A stretch of DNA of 64,000 nucleotides, from positions 372,001 through 436,000 of the forward strand of contig NZ_CP110224.1 of assembly GCF_026013645.1 (NCBI RefSeq), given 5' to 3'. Position numbers and translations under genes: made by a program. Shown piece after piece: positions 53,038 through 63,121 of the stretch. Positions within the stretch are counted from its first letter, which is position 1. Each line of letters starts with the position of its first letter. Source of the DNA: Virgibacillus natechei (lineage in GTDB: Bacteria; Bacillota; Bacilli; Bacillales; Amphibacillaceae). The notes beneath the pieces are model-generated. The model ran no database searches, was not told where the DNA came from, and was given only the letters and a program-made list of their open reading frames with translations.

Positions 53038-53722
53038 GGCTCTTTTCGTAATATTATTGCTTTTAAATCTTCGCGGTTGATATAAAAGACGACGCAACTT
53101 GAAATGAAGGATGATACTTTTCCCCCGCTGCGGAAATACACTTCGCGCACCTTAGGGTGACCCGTGAGCCTCCTTGCCCCGGCAAGGGGTATGCCGACGT
53201 TGCCCACAAAGGGCGGTTTTAGTCGGCCTTCATCATTTTACGCACTGCGGGGTCTCACTCTGGACACTGTTCCCGCGCCGAACAGGACCGTTCAAGTGTC
53301 GGCGTTGGTCACAATGGGTTTCGGTGGGGCGAGCATTTACGCGCAGCCCCAGGACGTGACCATTCTTAGCCGACCAGGAGTCTCCGTGTATTTCCTCCGC
53401 TGGTAAGATGCGTTGCAACTTCATCAAAATTGCTTGATTATATACATAAACATAGCTATCACTCTTATGAAGGTTGATTGGAGCGGAGTACAGTCGACTC
53501 CTGCGGGAACAATGGTTTTCGGTGGGGCGAGCATTTACGTGCAGCCCCAGCACGAGTCTGAAGACCCCACAGGACTACCCTAAGGAAGGTCGACTAAAAC
53601 CGTTCTTTGCGAACAACGTCGACATACCCTTTGCCAGGGCAAAGCCGTGCCCGCGGAAAGGACTGTACGCAGCGGAAATCAACCTGGTAGTTACGCCACA
53701 TTCTACAGATCTTGTGTCAAAA
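53038..53722. repeat. Large inverted-repeat unit, copy R5, most heavily nested
   Basis: Left arm about 53125-53400, right arm about 53470-53690. Each arm holds one three-stem module (53168-53229 minus; 53585-53646 plus) and one TTTCGGTGGGGCGAGCATTTACG module (53319-53352; 53516-53550). The modules are inserted at matching points of the arms. No gene. Confidence 0.82.
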
Positions 53723-53785
53723 AAACATTGCTAATGGTACAGCTCGTTTTTTTTCGGATGTCATTTAATTGTCATCGGTATTACC

Positions 53786-53813
53786 TTTGTTTTGTAGTAA
53801 AATGGTTTATACT
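53786..53813 (+). promoter_or_regulatory. Possible cydA promoter
   Basis: TTTGTT, 16 bp, TATACT (53808-53813), about 180 bp before cydA, so a long leader containing the tandem-hairpin element would be made. No Fnr-type box lies at the expected distance; no clear Rex site was seen. Confidence 0.4.
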
Positions 53814-53883
53814 ACTATTTATATAGTAACTTAAAATGGATGTAACTAAACATGTTAGATGTTGAACATGTTGGAATATAGGT

Positions 53884-53974
53884 TAGAAAACGTGGCTTAT
53901 CGCCAGATTTGTGTCGAAAGCCTGCGTTACAAAGATGCAGTACGAAAGTTTTTATACGTTCTTATCTGCTAAAT
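53884..53974 (+). repeat. Tandem-hairpin leader element upstream of cydA
   Basis: Same order as the narK-PAS leader: AGAAAACGTGGCTTATCGCC, linker, GCAGTACGAAAG...CTTATCTGCTAAATA, then GAGGGAGG and the start codon. The first hairpin is eroded, the second is partly kept. Confidence 0.65.
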
Positions 53975-53991
53975 AGAGGGAGGTTTATCAC

Positions 53992-55350
53992 ATGGAGATG
54001 GATACGGTCTTAATAAGTAGACTGCTAACAGCTATGACGCTTGGTTTCCATGTCATTTTTGCAACAATTGGTGTTGGGGTTCCACTACTGATTTCAATAG
54101 CAGAATTTATTGGAATCAAAAAAAATGATCCGCATTATACAATGTTAGCTAAACGATGGGCTCGTGGGTTTGTTATTACCGTTGCAGTGGGTGTTGTTAC
54201 GGGAACAGCGATTGGGTTGCAATTATCTTTAGTATGGCCTAATTTTATGCAGTTGGCCGGAAATGTTATTGCCTTACCCTTATTTTTGGAAGTCTTTGCG
54301 TTTTTCTTTGAAGCCATTTTCTTAGGGATCTATTTATACACCTGGGATCGATTTAAAAAGAAAATCACACACTGGTACTTATCTATTCCAATAGTACTTG
54401 GTGGTGGATTCTCTGCTGTATTTATAACAACGGTAAATGCTTTCATGAACACGCCAGAAGGTTTCACGATGGAAGATGGATCTTTTGCAGCTGTCAATCC
54501 AATTGAAGCAATGTTTAACTCAGCTGCTCCGTCGAAGATAATTCATGTATTAAGCTCTGCTTATTTGACAAGCGCCATGCTTCTTGCAGCTATAGCAGCT
54601 TTTATGCTTCTTCGAAAGAAAGCAAAGGGAACGGCAGCTACTTACCATAAAAAAGCATTGAAAGTTACCGTAACGATTGCGTTTGTATTCGCAGCGTTCA
54701 ATTTATTGACAGGAGACGTTTCTGCTAAATTTCTTGCGGAACATCAACCTGAGAAGTTAGCTGCTGCTGAATGGCACTTTGAAACAGAGGAAGGTGCAGA
54801 CCTGGTCTTGTTTGGTTGGCTAAATGAAGATAATGAGCCAACAGGTGTTATTCGTTTACCTAATGTACTGAGCTTTTTAGCACATGGCGATTTTAATAGT
54901 GAAGTAATAGGATTAGAAGAATTTCCTGAGGAAGAAATACCACCGCTTTGGGTACATTATATGTTTGATCTGATGGTAACAATCGGGATGTTTCTCTTTG
55001 GCATTACCTTGCTTTATCTTGTTGTAAGTAAGGTGAAAAGGTGGAATGAAAATAATAAATGGTTGTTAGGCTCAATCCTTATAAGTGGACCATTAGCATT
55101 TCTGGCAATAGAGTTTGGCTGGATTTATGCGGAAGTGGGTCGCCAACCCTGGATTTTACGTGGTTATATGACAGTAGAAGAAGCCGCAACATCTTCTCCG
55201 CATATTGGTTTAATGTTTTTCATGTTCTTAGGTTTATATATTGTATTAGGAACATTATGTGTTGTCGTATTACGCAAACTATTTCGTGATAATCCAGTAG
55301 AGAACGAATTGGAAGAGCTACCTTTAAAGGAAGAAAAGGGTGATGAATAA
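53992..55350 (+). CDS. cydA: Cytochrome bd quinol oxidase subunit I CydA
   Basis: High-affinity terminal oxidase subunit with haems b558, b595 and d; 452 residues, about nine helices. The N-terminal SRLLTAMTLGFHVIFATIGVG carries the haem His. The quinol-binding Q-loop is of the short Bacillus type. ATG follows GAGGGAGG. First gene of cydABDC; stop overlaps cydB by 1 bp. Confidence 0.96.
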   Translation: MEMDTVLISRLLTAMTLGFHVIFATIGVGVPLLISIAEFIGIKKNDPHYTMLAKRWARGFVITVAVGVVTGTAIGLQLSLVWPNFMQLAGNVIALPLFLEVFAFFFEAIFLGIYLYTWDRFKKKITHWYLSIPIVLGGGFSAVFITTVNAFMNTPEGFTMEDGSFAAVNPIEAMFNSAAPSKIIHVLSSAYLTSAMLLAAIAAFMLLRKKAKGTAATYHKKALKVTVTIAFVFAAFNLLTGDVSAKFLAEHQPEKLAAAEWHFETEEGADLVLFGWLNEDNEPTGVIRLPNVLSFLAHGDFNSEVIGLEEFPEEEIPPLWVHYMFDLMVTIGMFLFGITLLYLVVSKVKRWNENNKWLLGSILISGPLAFLAIEFGWIYAEVGRQPWILRGYMTVEEAATSSPHIGLMFFMFLGLYIVLGTLCVVVLRKLFRDNPVENELEELPLKEEKGDE

Positions 55351-56363
55351 TGAGCTATGAAATAGTTGGCCTTGCTGTATTGTGGATTTTTCTATATGGC
55401 TACTTAATTGTAGCCTCTGTTGACTTTGGGGCGGGGTTCTTCGCCTATTACGCGAAAATCACAAAAAAAGATCATATTATTAATAAATTAATAGCGCGGT
55501 ATTTATCGCCAGTGTGGGAAGTAACCAATGTGTTTTTCGTATTTTTCTTTGTAGGAATCGTTGGATTTTTCCCGGATACAGCTTATTATTACGGTAGTGC
55601 ATTGTTAGTTCCTGCCAGTATCGCTATTGTATTGCTCGCGATACGTGGTTCCTTCTATGCATTTGAAAATTACGGCTCGAAACAGAGTAACGTCTATATG
55701 TTCTTGTATGGTGCAACTGGGCTATTGATCCCTGCGTCATTGTCCATTGCTTTAACCTTATCAGAAGGTGGTTTTATTGTTGAAGAAAATGGTGTTGTTT
55801 CGCTTCAATATTGGGAACTATTTACAAGTCCTTTGTCCTGGAGCATTGTAGGCTTATCCATTGTATCTGTCTTGTTCATTAGTAGTACATTTTTAACGTT
55901 CTATGCTGCACGTGCCAACGATCAGCCAGCATTAAAATTGGTTCGAGGCTATGCACTGTTCTGGAGTACGCCAACGATTATTGCAGCTTTAACCTCGTTT
56001 ATTTTCTTGAGTCAGCATAATGAAAGACATTTCGGAAACATGATGGATCTATGGTGGATGCTAGGGCTATCTGTAGGGTTTTTCATGATTGCCATGTGGT
56101 TGCTTTACCAGGAAAGGGGTTATGGTCTGGCATTTATTAGTGTCATGTTGCAGTTTTTCTTTGCCTTTTTTGCCTATGGCATCGGTCATTACCCATATAT
56201 ACTGGATCCATATATTACGATTGCTGATGGTGCAACCCATGAATCGATGGGACTTGCGTTGATCGTAGCATTTATTGCTGGTTTGTTTTTGCTAATTCCG
56301 TCATTGGCTTTGATATTTAAGTTGTTTTTATTCGATGCGGATTATGTTAAAGGGAAAAAATAA
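55350..56363 (+). CDS. cydB: Cytochrome bd quinol oxidase subunit II CydB
   Basis: Membrane partner of CydA, 337 residues, about eight helices. Starts LAVLWIFLYGYLIVASVDFGAG, with the conserved DFGAG near helix 1, and PVWEVTNVFFVFFFVG in helix 2. Directly coupled to cydA. Confidence 0.95.
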   Translation: MSYEIVGLAVLWIFLYGYLIVASVDFGAGFFAYYAKITKKDHIINKLIARYLSPVWEVTNVFFVFFFVGIVGFFPDTAYYYGSALLVPASIAIVLLAIRGSFYAFENYGSKQSNVYMFLYGATGLLIPASLSIALTLSEGGFIVEENGVVSLQYWELFTSPLSWSIVGLSIVSVLFISSTFLTFYAARANDQPALKLVRGYALFWSTPTIIAALTSFIFLSQHNERHFGNMMDLWWMLGLSVGFFMIAMWLLYQERGYGLAFISVMLQFFFAFFAYGIGHYPYILDPYITIADGATHESMGLALIVAFIAGLFLLIPSLALIFKLFLFDADYVKGKK

Positions 56364-56413
56364 GTAATAGATGAATTTAGCTATCGAAATCTTGAGTTAG
56401 GAGATTCGAATAT

Positions 56414-58147
56414 ATGAAAAATTTAAGAGAAATAGCAATTGCACAGAAAAGTAGTATGTTATTTCTGTTTCTATCTTCTGTGATAACAGGTATAGCGATT
56501 ATTTTTCAGGCTTATTTTATTGTTGCAATAGTAGATCGCATTTTTTTGAAAGGAGCATCTTTTAATGAAATCCTCCCACTGTTGGGGGGATTATTGCTCG
56601 TTCTGTTGGGAAGAACGATGTTCACCTACATGAGCGGGCGTAAGGGTGTTAAGATGGCGTCAAAAGTAAAAGGGGACTTTCGGAAGTCCATTTTAAATAG
56701 ATATTCGAGAAATCCCGTTCAAACTTCATTACAAGGCCAATCTGGTCAAAAGGTAAGTGTTATGATGGATGCTGTCGATGGAATTGAAAGCTATTTTAGT
56801 GAGTATATACCACAAATGATTCGAACAACCTTTATCCCACTATTGGTTCTTGTAATAGTCTTCACCCAACACGTAAATTCAGGGCTTATTATGCTAATTA
56901 CCGCACCTTTTATTCCTATATTTTTTATCATTATTGGTATGAAAACCAAGACAAAATCAGAAGAACAAATGGACAAACTTGCCGCCTTTTCAGGACGATT
57001 TCTGGATATATTGCAGGGCCTTACGACGCTTAAATTATTTGGGCGGGCAAAAAGGCAAAAAGAAGAAATTGGTAAGAGTAGTCTAAATTTCAGGGAAGCA
57101 ACAATGGAAATATTAAAAATTGCCTTTACTTCTTCCTTTATGCTTGAACTAATTTCGATGCTCAGTATTGGACTCGTGGCACTGGAGTTGGCGATCCAGC
57201 TTATCATTTACGAAAGTATTTCCTTCTTCACTGCTTTCTTTGTACTCGTACTGGTACCTGAATTTTATACATCCTTAAAAGAATTGGGCAGTACCTTTCA
57301 TAATGGACGAAGCAGTATGGGTGCAGCTGAAAAGGTGACAGGGGAATTAGCGGAAACAGAACAATCAATCAGTTGGGGTGAAGGAAGCTTAAGGAAAGAT
57401 GCAACACCGCCAAGTATTCATTTGCAGCTGACTGGTTATCGTTATGGAGAAGAACAGTTTGAATTAAAAAATGTGAATGCAGAAATTCCTCCATTTGGAC
57501 AAATTGCGATTGTGGGTCGTAGTGGCTCTGGGAAAACAACCCTGTTACACCTCATTGCAGGTCTCATTGCTCCTTCCACAGGTGAGATAAACATTAATGG
57601 TAGTCCGCGATCTGATTATAAGGAAAAGGATTGGTTTGATCAATTAAGTTATATATCACAACATCCCTATATTTTCGCTGGTACGATTGCTGAAAATATT
57701 GCGATTGGTGGAGGTTTGGATGCTTCACGGGCCCATGTGGAACAGGCTGCAGAACAGGCGGGAATCTCTGAAATGATTAAGTCGCTAGAAAATGGCTACG
57801 ATACATCTGTCGGCGAAGCGGGCAGGGGTCTTTCGGGTGGTGAGAAGCAACGAATTGCTATCGCGAGGGCTTTTCTAAAACAACCATCGGTGATCCTTTT
57901 TGATGAGCCTACTACTGGACTTGACCTTCATACTGAGCGAATTCTGCAAACATCAATAAGAAAACTGTCTGAAAAAGCAACGGTAATTACGGTCGCACAT
58001 CGACTTCATACGATTAAGAATGTGGATCAAATTCTTTTTCTGGAAAATGGTGCGTTAGTTGCGGTGGGAACACATGAACAGCTTATCGAAAACGTAGCAG
58101 AATATCGCGATATGGTGTCCGTTCAGCAAGGAGGTATGTCAGAATGA
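56414..58147 (+). CDS. cydD: CydD-type thiol/haem ABC exporter half-transporter
   Basis: ABC half-transporter needed to assemble cytochrome bd; 577 residues. Six-helix membrane domain (about 1-310), then an ATPase with GRSGSGKTT, LSGGEKQR and ILFDEPTTGLD. Position right after cydB and pairing with the next gene identify it. It is named by the E. coli order; in B. subtilis naming the first gene is cydC. Stop overlaps the next start (ATGA). Confidence 0.93.
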   Translation: MKNLREIAIAQKSSMLFLFLSSVITGIAIIFQAYFIVAIVDRIFLKGASFNEILPLLGGLLLVLLGRTMFTYMSGRKGVKMASKVKGDFRKSILNRYSRNPVQTSLQGQSGQKVSVMMDAVDGIESYFSEYIPQMIRTTFIPLLVLVIVFTQHVNSGLIMLITAPFIPIFFIIIGMKTKTKSEEQMDKLAAFSGRFLDILQGLTTLKLFGRAKRQKEEIGKSSLNFREATMEILKIAFTSSFMLELISMLSIGLVALELAIQLIIYESISFFTAFFVLVLVPEFYTSLKELGSTFHNGRSSMGAAEKVTGELAETEQSISWGEGSLRKDATPPSIHLQLTGYRYGEEQFELKNVNAEIPPFGQIAIVGRSGSGKTTLLHLIAGLIAPSTGEININGSPRSDYKEKDWFDQLSYISQHPYIFAGTIAENIAIGGGLDASRAHVEQAAEQAGISEMIKSLENGYDTSVGEAGRGLSGGEKQRIAIARAFLKQPSVILFDEPTTGLDLHTERILQTSIRKLSEKATVITVAHRLHTIKNVDQILFLENGALVAVGTHEQLIENVAEYRDMVSVQQGGMSE

Positions 58148-59859
58148 GAGATTTAAGGATCGTTATCAAGCTAATGATGGTAGAGAAGAAAGATATACTG
58201 TATTCGATTATCTTTGGTTTTATTGCTGGTATAACAGCAGTCGGCCTCTTTGCAGCAAGTGGTTATCTCATATCAAAAGCAGCCTTTGCTCCACCTTTAT
58301 ATACACTAATTATTATAACATCTACGGTGAAGCTACTTGGACTTACAAAAGCATTTGCCCGTTATGCGGAAAGGTATTTTTCCCATCGTGCGACATTTAC
58401 GATTTTAAGTAATCTACGTGTTTCATTCTTTGAAAAGCTTGAGCCATTAGCTCCTACTATATTTCATAGATATCGAAGCGGAGACCTACTATCGAGAATC
58501 GTTGGGGATGTCGAAAGTTTACAGAATTTCTTCTTGCGGGTTTTTTATCCACCAATTGTGTTAGTCATGGTATTTTTAAGTACCATTTTATTTACTGCGT
58601 TCTTTTCCCTTTCTGTAGCACTTGTCTTGCTTGTCGGCCTTATTCTCACTGCTTTCGTTGTTCCAGCGTTGTTCGCTGTCAGACAAGTAAAAATTGATCG
58701 CAATGTAAGAGAAGGAAGAGGGGAACTATCAACAGAGGTTACGGAATTTCTTCATGGTTTCCGTGATTTAAAAATATACCAGAAGCTGGATAGGAAAGAA
58801 CAAAAGCTCATCGAATCATCTGATGCGTACATTGATGAACAGGAAAAAGAAAGCATCAACACCTTGTATAATCAATCCGTAAATTCGTTTGTAGCACTTC
58901 TTGCCTCTTGGTTTGTATTAGCATTGGGAGCGTATCAAGTAGCAAATGGACAGTTAGAAGGAGTTTTCCTGGCCATGCTTTTGATGATTTCCTTAACGGT
59001 TTTTGAAGATGCCGGACCTATGGCTGTTTTCCCAATCCATATGCAGGATAGTAAACGAGCGGCAACCCGCCTTTTCTCCGTTGTTCGTGAGGAAGAGGGA
59101 GAAGCGGAAGAGGCTCATTTGGATGAGCTTGAATCTAACAAAGTGCCTTCTATTGAAATGAAGGATGTTACGTTTGCTTTTCCAGATGAATGGCGAACGG
59201 CTGTGAAAAATGTTGATTTGAAGCTTCCAGCAGGCTCTAAGACGGCGATTGTTGGGCCGAGTGGTTCAGGAAAATCAACCTTACTGCAGCTGTTATTGAA
59301 AATTAGTCCAGCTAATCAAGGGAATATTAGCTTTAACGGAATTTCGATCGATCAGCTACACGCAGAAAGCATTTGGAAAGAAGCTAAAGTTGTTCTGCAG
59401 GAAAATCATTTTTTCTATGGAACAGTAAGGGATAATCTACTTCTCGCCGGCGATGAATTGAGTGATGAAGAAATGGAAACGATGTTAGCAAACGTACAGC
59501 TTGAGTATTTTAATTTAGCTGACCCTATCTTTGAAAAAGGAGAAAACCTTTCCGGTGGCGAGAAGCAAAGGCTTGCTACGGCTCGAGCAATGCTCAAAGG
59601 GGGACGCCTCTGGCTATTGGATGAGCCAACGTCGTCTGTAGATGCATTGACGGAGCAATCTATTTATGAGCATCTTTTTGAACAAGCGTCCGATGATACG
59701 CTTGTGTTAGTCAGCCACCGTTTAACGGGTCTAGAAAAAATGGATCAAATTATTGTGATGGAGCAGGGCGCAATTATAGAATCCGGTACGTTTGAGGCGT
59801 TGATGCAAGCGAAGGGTTACTTTTATGAGATGAAGGAAATTGAGAAGCATCTGCTTTAG
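58144..59859 (+). CDS. cydC: CydC-type thiol/haem ABC exporter half-transporter
   Basis: Second half of the heterodimer, 571 residues. N-terminal SGYLISKAAFAPPLYTLI is typical of CydC; the ATPase has GPSGSGKST, LSGGEKQRLATARA and WLLDEPTSSVD. Together with CydD it exports thiols or haem needed for bd oxidase maturation. Last gene before a terminator. Confidence 0.93.
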   Translation: MRDLRIVIKLMMVEKKDILYSIIFGFIAGITAVGLFAASGYLISKAAFAPPLYTLIIITSTVKLLGLTKAFARYAERYFSHRATFTILSNLRVSFFEKLEPLAPTIFHRYRSGDLLSRIVGDVESLQNFFLRVFYPPIVLVMVFLSTILFTAFFSLSVALVLLVGLILTAFVVPALFAVRQVKIDRNVREGRGELSTEVTEFLHGFRDLKIYQKLDRKEQKLIESSDAYIDEQEKESINTLYNQSVNSFVALLASWFVLALGAYQVANGQLEGVFLAMLLMISLTVFEDAGPMAVFPIHMQDSKRAATRLFSVVREEEGEAEEAHLDELESNKVPSIEMKDVTFAFPDEWRTAVKNVDLKLPAGSKTAIVGPSGSGKSTLLQLLLKISPANQGNISFNGISIDQLHAESIWKEAKVVLQENHFFYGTVRDNLLLAGDELSDEEMETMLANVQLEYFNLADPIFEKGENLSGGEKQRLATARAMLKGGRLWLLDEPTSSVDALTEQSIYEHLFEQASDDTLVLVSHRLTGLEKMDQIIVMEQGAIIESGTFEALMQAKGYFYEMKEIEKHLL

Positions 59860-59878
59860 GATTAGGACAGTAAGGATG

Positions 59879-59915
59879 AAAAAGACCATTGATGCAATAG
59901 ATCAATGGTCTTTTC
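59879..59915. terminator. Terminator of the cydABDC operon
   Basis: AAAAGACCATTGAT pairs with ATCAATGGTCTTTT around a 6-base loop. Confidence 0.88.
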
Positions 59916-59961
59916 TATGGACTAATTTATCGCAGTTTAATAGACAGAAAACCCACGCCGA

Positions 59962-59978
59962 ATAAAGTTTTACTTTAT
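59962..59978. promoter_or_regulatory. Palindrome ATAAAGT-N3-ACTTTAT upstream of the flotillin gene
   Basis: Identical arms to 2012-2028. It lies 245 bp before the flotillin start; the intervening DNA has no gene. Candidate binding site only. Confidence 0.35.
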
Positions 59979-60222
59979 AATGTGCACCCCCGATATCTTT
60001 AGGCTACTAAAGCTTGTATTTGCGTCAAATTTACATAAAATTGTTTATTTACATTCTTTTCATGATGGTAAATAGCATATATTAATTGCAAACAATAGTT
60101 GTGCTGTAAAATAAAAAAATGTACCATGAAAGGTGAAGGGGGATTTAAATGAATTTTTAGTAAAAAGGTCATATTGACATAATATTGAACTACATAAATA
60201 ATTAAAAAGGGGAGAATGTTAA

Positions 60223-61743
60223 TTGGATGTTTTGCTTACGTTACCAATAGTAATCGCAGTCCTAATATTAGTGGTAATTGGAGGCGTTGGTTGGTTCATT
60301 TATATGAAAATAAAATATAAGACGGTTCCATCCAATATTGCCTTAATTATCACAGGGCCGAAGTTAGGCGATCCCGAAAAAGAAACAAACATTTTTCAGG
60401 ATGATCAAGGAAGATCAATGAAAGTTATTCGAGGTGGAGGACATCGTTTGAGAATGTTTCAAACACATACACCCGTTTCACTAAATGCCTTCCAACTGAA
60501 AATTGAAACGCCAAAAGTATACACACAACAAGGGGTGGGGATTTTTGGAGAGGCTGTAGCTACAGTCAAGGTTTCGGACACACTTGAAGGGATCGTCAAA
60601 TATGCGGAGCAGTTCTTAGGTAGGGAGTCGGAAGAATATAAAAAAGATATTTCAGAAGTGCTTGGTTCGAATTTAAGAGCTATTTTGTCTAAAATGACAG
60701 TGGAACAAATCAATAGCGATAGGGAGAGTTTCAATGAACAGGTAAGGCAAATTGCTCAGTCTCAGCTAGATGATATGGGATTCAGAATTACATCGCTGGG
60801 TTTAACTAATTTGACAGATGATGAAAATTATTTAGAAAACTTAGGTAGACCTAAAATTGCTCAAGTGAAAAAAGAAGCGGAAATCGCTGAATCAACGAAC
60901 ACAAGAGAAACAAAAGTTCACACTGCTCAAATGAATGAAGATGTCAAAAAGGAAGAATATGAACGAGATATCGCTATTGCAGAATCACGTAAAGAGAAAG
61001 AAATTAAAGATGCTCAAATCAAAGCGGAAACGGAAAGAGAAAAGGCAAGAACAGAGGCATCGTATGATTTAGAACGAGCTGAACGAGAAATTGAAGTAGA
61101 AAGGGAACGTTTGAAAATTGTGAGTCAGGAAAAGGAAGAGGAAATGCGCTTACAGTTATTTGAACGGGAACGACATGTTAAATTAGAAGAAGAAGAGGTT
61201 AAAGTCCGTCAAGCCAAGGCGGAGGCAGAGTACTATGAAAAAGTAAAAGCAGCTGAGGCAGAAGCGGAATCACAAGAAAAAGCAGGGCGTGCAGAAGCTG
61301 AAGTTATCAAAATGAAAAGTGTAGCTGAAGTAGAAGCGATTGAAAAACGAGCAGAGGCATTGAACAAACATAAAGAAGTAATGATGACAGAAATGTTAAT
61401 TAAAATGTTGCCGGACTTTGCCAAAGCGGTGTCTGAACCGTTGAGCAATGTGGAGTCTATTCGTATTCTTGATGGTGGAAAAGGAAATGGAGTTGAAAGT
61501 TTACCAGGCAGCGTTACTGGTATGATGACTAATCTTCAAGAAAGTTTGGCACAAATGACTGGGCTAGACCTTAACGAAATAGTGAATAATTTATCTGGAA
61601 GGAAAAATTTAAAAGGTGAGTTAGGGGAAATTGCAAACACGTTAAATAAAGATGATGGAAGTCATGATCACGAGATATCTAATGAAGAATTGGCCAATTC
61701 AACAGATGGTAAACCAGAGAATGAGATGAACGCTGAAGAGTAG
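60223..61743 (+). CDS. floT: Flotillin-like membrane scaffold protein FloT
   Basis: SPFH-domain protein of bacterial membrane microdomains, 506 residues. An N-terminal hydrophobic segment (about 5-27) is followed by the SPFH domain (to about 200). A long coiled coil rich in Glu/Ala/Lys repeats spans about 205-390, and a C-terminal oligomerisation region follows. TTG start 60223 follows AAGGGGAG. In B. subtilis floT follows the NfeD gene yuaF; no such partner is present here. Ends at a strong terminator. Confidence 0.93.
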   Translation: MDVLLTLPIVIAVLILVVIGGVGWFIYMKIKYKTVPSNIALIITGPKLGDPEKETNIFQDDQGRSMKVIRGGGHRLRMFQTHTPVSLNAFQLKIETPKVYTQQGVGIFGEAVATVKVSDTLEGIVKYAEQFLGRESEEYKKDISEVLGSNLRAILSKMTVEQINSDRESFNEQVRQIAQSQLDDMGFRITSLGLTNLTDDENYLENLGRPKIAQVKKEAEIAESTNTRETKVHTAQMNEDVKKEEYERDIAIAESRKEKEIKDAQIKAETEREKARTEASYDLERAEREIEVERERLKIVSQEKEEEMRLQLFERERHVKLEEEEVKVRQAKAEAEYYEKVKAAEAEAESQEKAGRAEAEVIKMKSVAEVEAIEKRAEALNKHKEVMMTEMLIKMLPDFAKAVSEPLSNVESIRILDGGKGNGVESLPGSVTGMMTNLQESLAQMTGLDLNEIVNNLSGRKNLKGELGEIANTLNKDDGSHDHEISNEELANSTDGKPENEMNAEE

Positions 61744-61781
61744 GAAGTAAGCAAAATTAAATTTGAATAGTAAATTTAAAA

Positions 61782-61823
61782 AACCCCCGAAAGTTAGATT
61801 TTCTACTCTAACTTTCGGGGGTT
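61782..61823. terminator. Bidirectional terminator between floT and the aminotransferase gene
   Basis: AACCCCCGAAAGTTAGA pairs perfectly with TCTAACTTTCGGGGGTT; A-rich before it, convergent genes on both sides. Confidence 0.92.
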
Positions 61824-61854
61824 GGTACTATTGCGGTAGTTTTTATGTTTTCTC

Positions 61855-63021
61855 TTAAGTGAAAATGTGTAACGTTTCTATCCGTTTCACGGCTTCTCTT
61901 AAACGCTCTTCATCCACTAATAGTCCAACTCTTATGTATCCCTCTCCGTGTTCTCCGAAACCATTACCTGCTGCAACAGCGACATCAACCTTTTCCAGTA
62001 GCAGATCAGCAAAGCCTTCACTCGTATAGCCTTCAGGAACCGGGAGCCATGCAAAAAAGGAACCTTTTGGAGCCTTCACTTTCCAACCAATACGTTTACA
62101 CTCGGTAATAAGCACATGGCGGCGTTGCTCATAAAGGGTAACTAAGTCCTCTACACAGGACTGGTCTTCTGTGAGTGCTGTGACGGCAGCTTCTTGCACA
62201 GCAGGAAATAAACTTACAAATAAGTGATCTTGTATAAGATTAATAGCTTCAATCATTTCTGCATTTCCAACAGCAAACCCAACGCGCCAGCCTGCCATAT
62301 TGTATGTCTTCGATAATGTATATAGTTCGATGCCGACTTCTTTAGCACCATCTGCTTGCAAAAAGCTTACTGGCTTTTCATCATCAAAACCAATTGCACC
62401 ATAGGCAAAGTCATGAACAATTCCTATATCAGAATCTCTAGCAATTTTCACTGTATCTTCGAAAAGTTTTATAGAAGCAGTAGCGCCTGTTGGGTTGTTC
62501 GGATAATTTAAATATAATAATTTGGCTTGCGTCTTTTGTTTGTCGGTAAGCGCATCATAATCTGGTAGAAAGCTATTTTTCTCCAGTAAAGGCATTGTTT
62601 CATAATTTACTCCTGCAAGACTAACGCCTGACAAGTAATCCGGATAGCCGGGATCTGGTAGTAGCATTAAATCACCATCATTCATCAATGCGAGCGGCAA
62701 CTCAACCAATCCAATTTTTGCTCCAAATAAAATGGCTACTTCCGTATTGGGGTCGATATCTACGTCGTAATGGCGTTTATAAAAACCAGCTGCAGCTTCT
62801 TTCAATTCAGTAGTCCCTCTGAAAGGGGAGTATTTGTGTGTTTTTGGGTCCTCGGCAGCCTGTTGTAGTGCTTTTACAATATGGGGTGGTGTTGCCTGGT
62901 CTGGATTTCCCTGTCCTAGGTTAATAATATCCCGTCCTTCAGCAACGGCGTTTGCTACTTTATGGGTAAGTGCAGCGAAGAATTGATCAGGTAAGTTTTT
63001 CAATCGATTGGAAAAATGCAT
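61855..63021 (-). CDS. PLP-dependent class I/II aminotransferase (MtnE/PatA-like)
   Basis: Fold-type I aminotransferase of 388 residues. The PLP lysine lies in TLSKTYNMAGWRVGFAVG; the family motifs INLGQGNPDQATP, HKYSPFRGTTELKEA and YPNNPTGA are present. The N-terminal pattern is close to the Bacillus enzyme of methionine salvage (MtnE), but no other salvage gene is nearby, so the substrate stays open. ATG follows GGGGGTAT. Confidence 0.88.
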   Translation of the reverse strand: MHFSNRLKNLPDQFFAALTHKVANAVAEGRDIINLGQGNPDQATPPHIVKALQQAAEDPKTHKYSPFRGTTELKEAAAGFYKRHYDVDIDPNTEVAILFGAKIGLVELPLALMNDGDLMLLPDPGYPDYLSGVSLAGVNYETMPLLEKNSFLPDYDALTDKQKTQAKLLYLNYPNNPTGATASIKLFEDTVKIARDSDIGIVHDFAYGAIGFDDEKPVSFLQADGAKEVGIELYTLSKTYNMAGWRVGFAVGNAEMIEAINLIQDHLFVSLFPAVQEAAVTALTEDQSCVEDLVTLYEQRRHVLITECKRIGWKVKAPKGSFFAWLPVPEGYTSEGFADLLLEKVDVAVAAGNGFGEHGEGYIRVGLLVDEERLREAVKRIETLHIFT

Positions 63022-63077
63022 GATGATACCCCCTATTTCTAGATCCTTATTTGTATATGTACGTTAAGAGTGAACTA

Positions 63078-63121
63078 CAATGCAAACCCTGTGGCGTTAT
63101 GATACTACGGGGTTTGCATTG
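63078..63121 (-). terminator. Hairpin overlapping the serpin stop codon
   Basis: CAATGCAAACCC pairs with GGGTTTGCATTG around about 20 bases. The right arm encodes the last serpin residues. No T-run follows, so termination strength is uncertain. Confidence 0.55.
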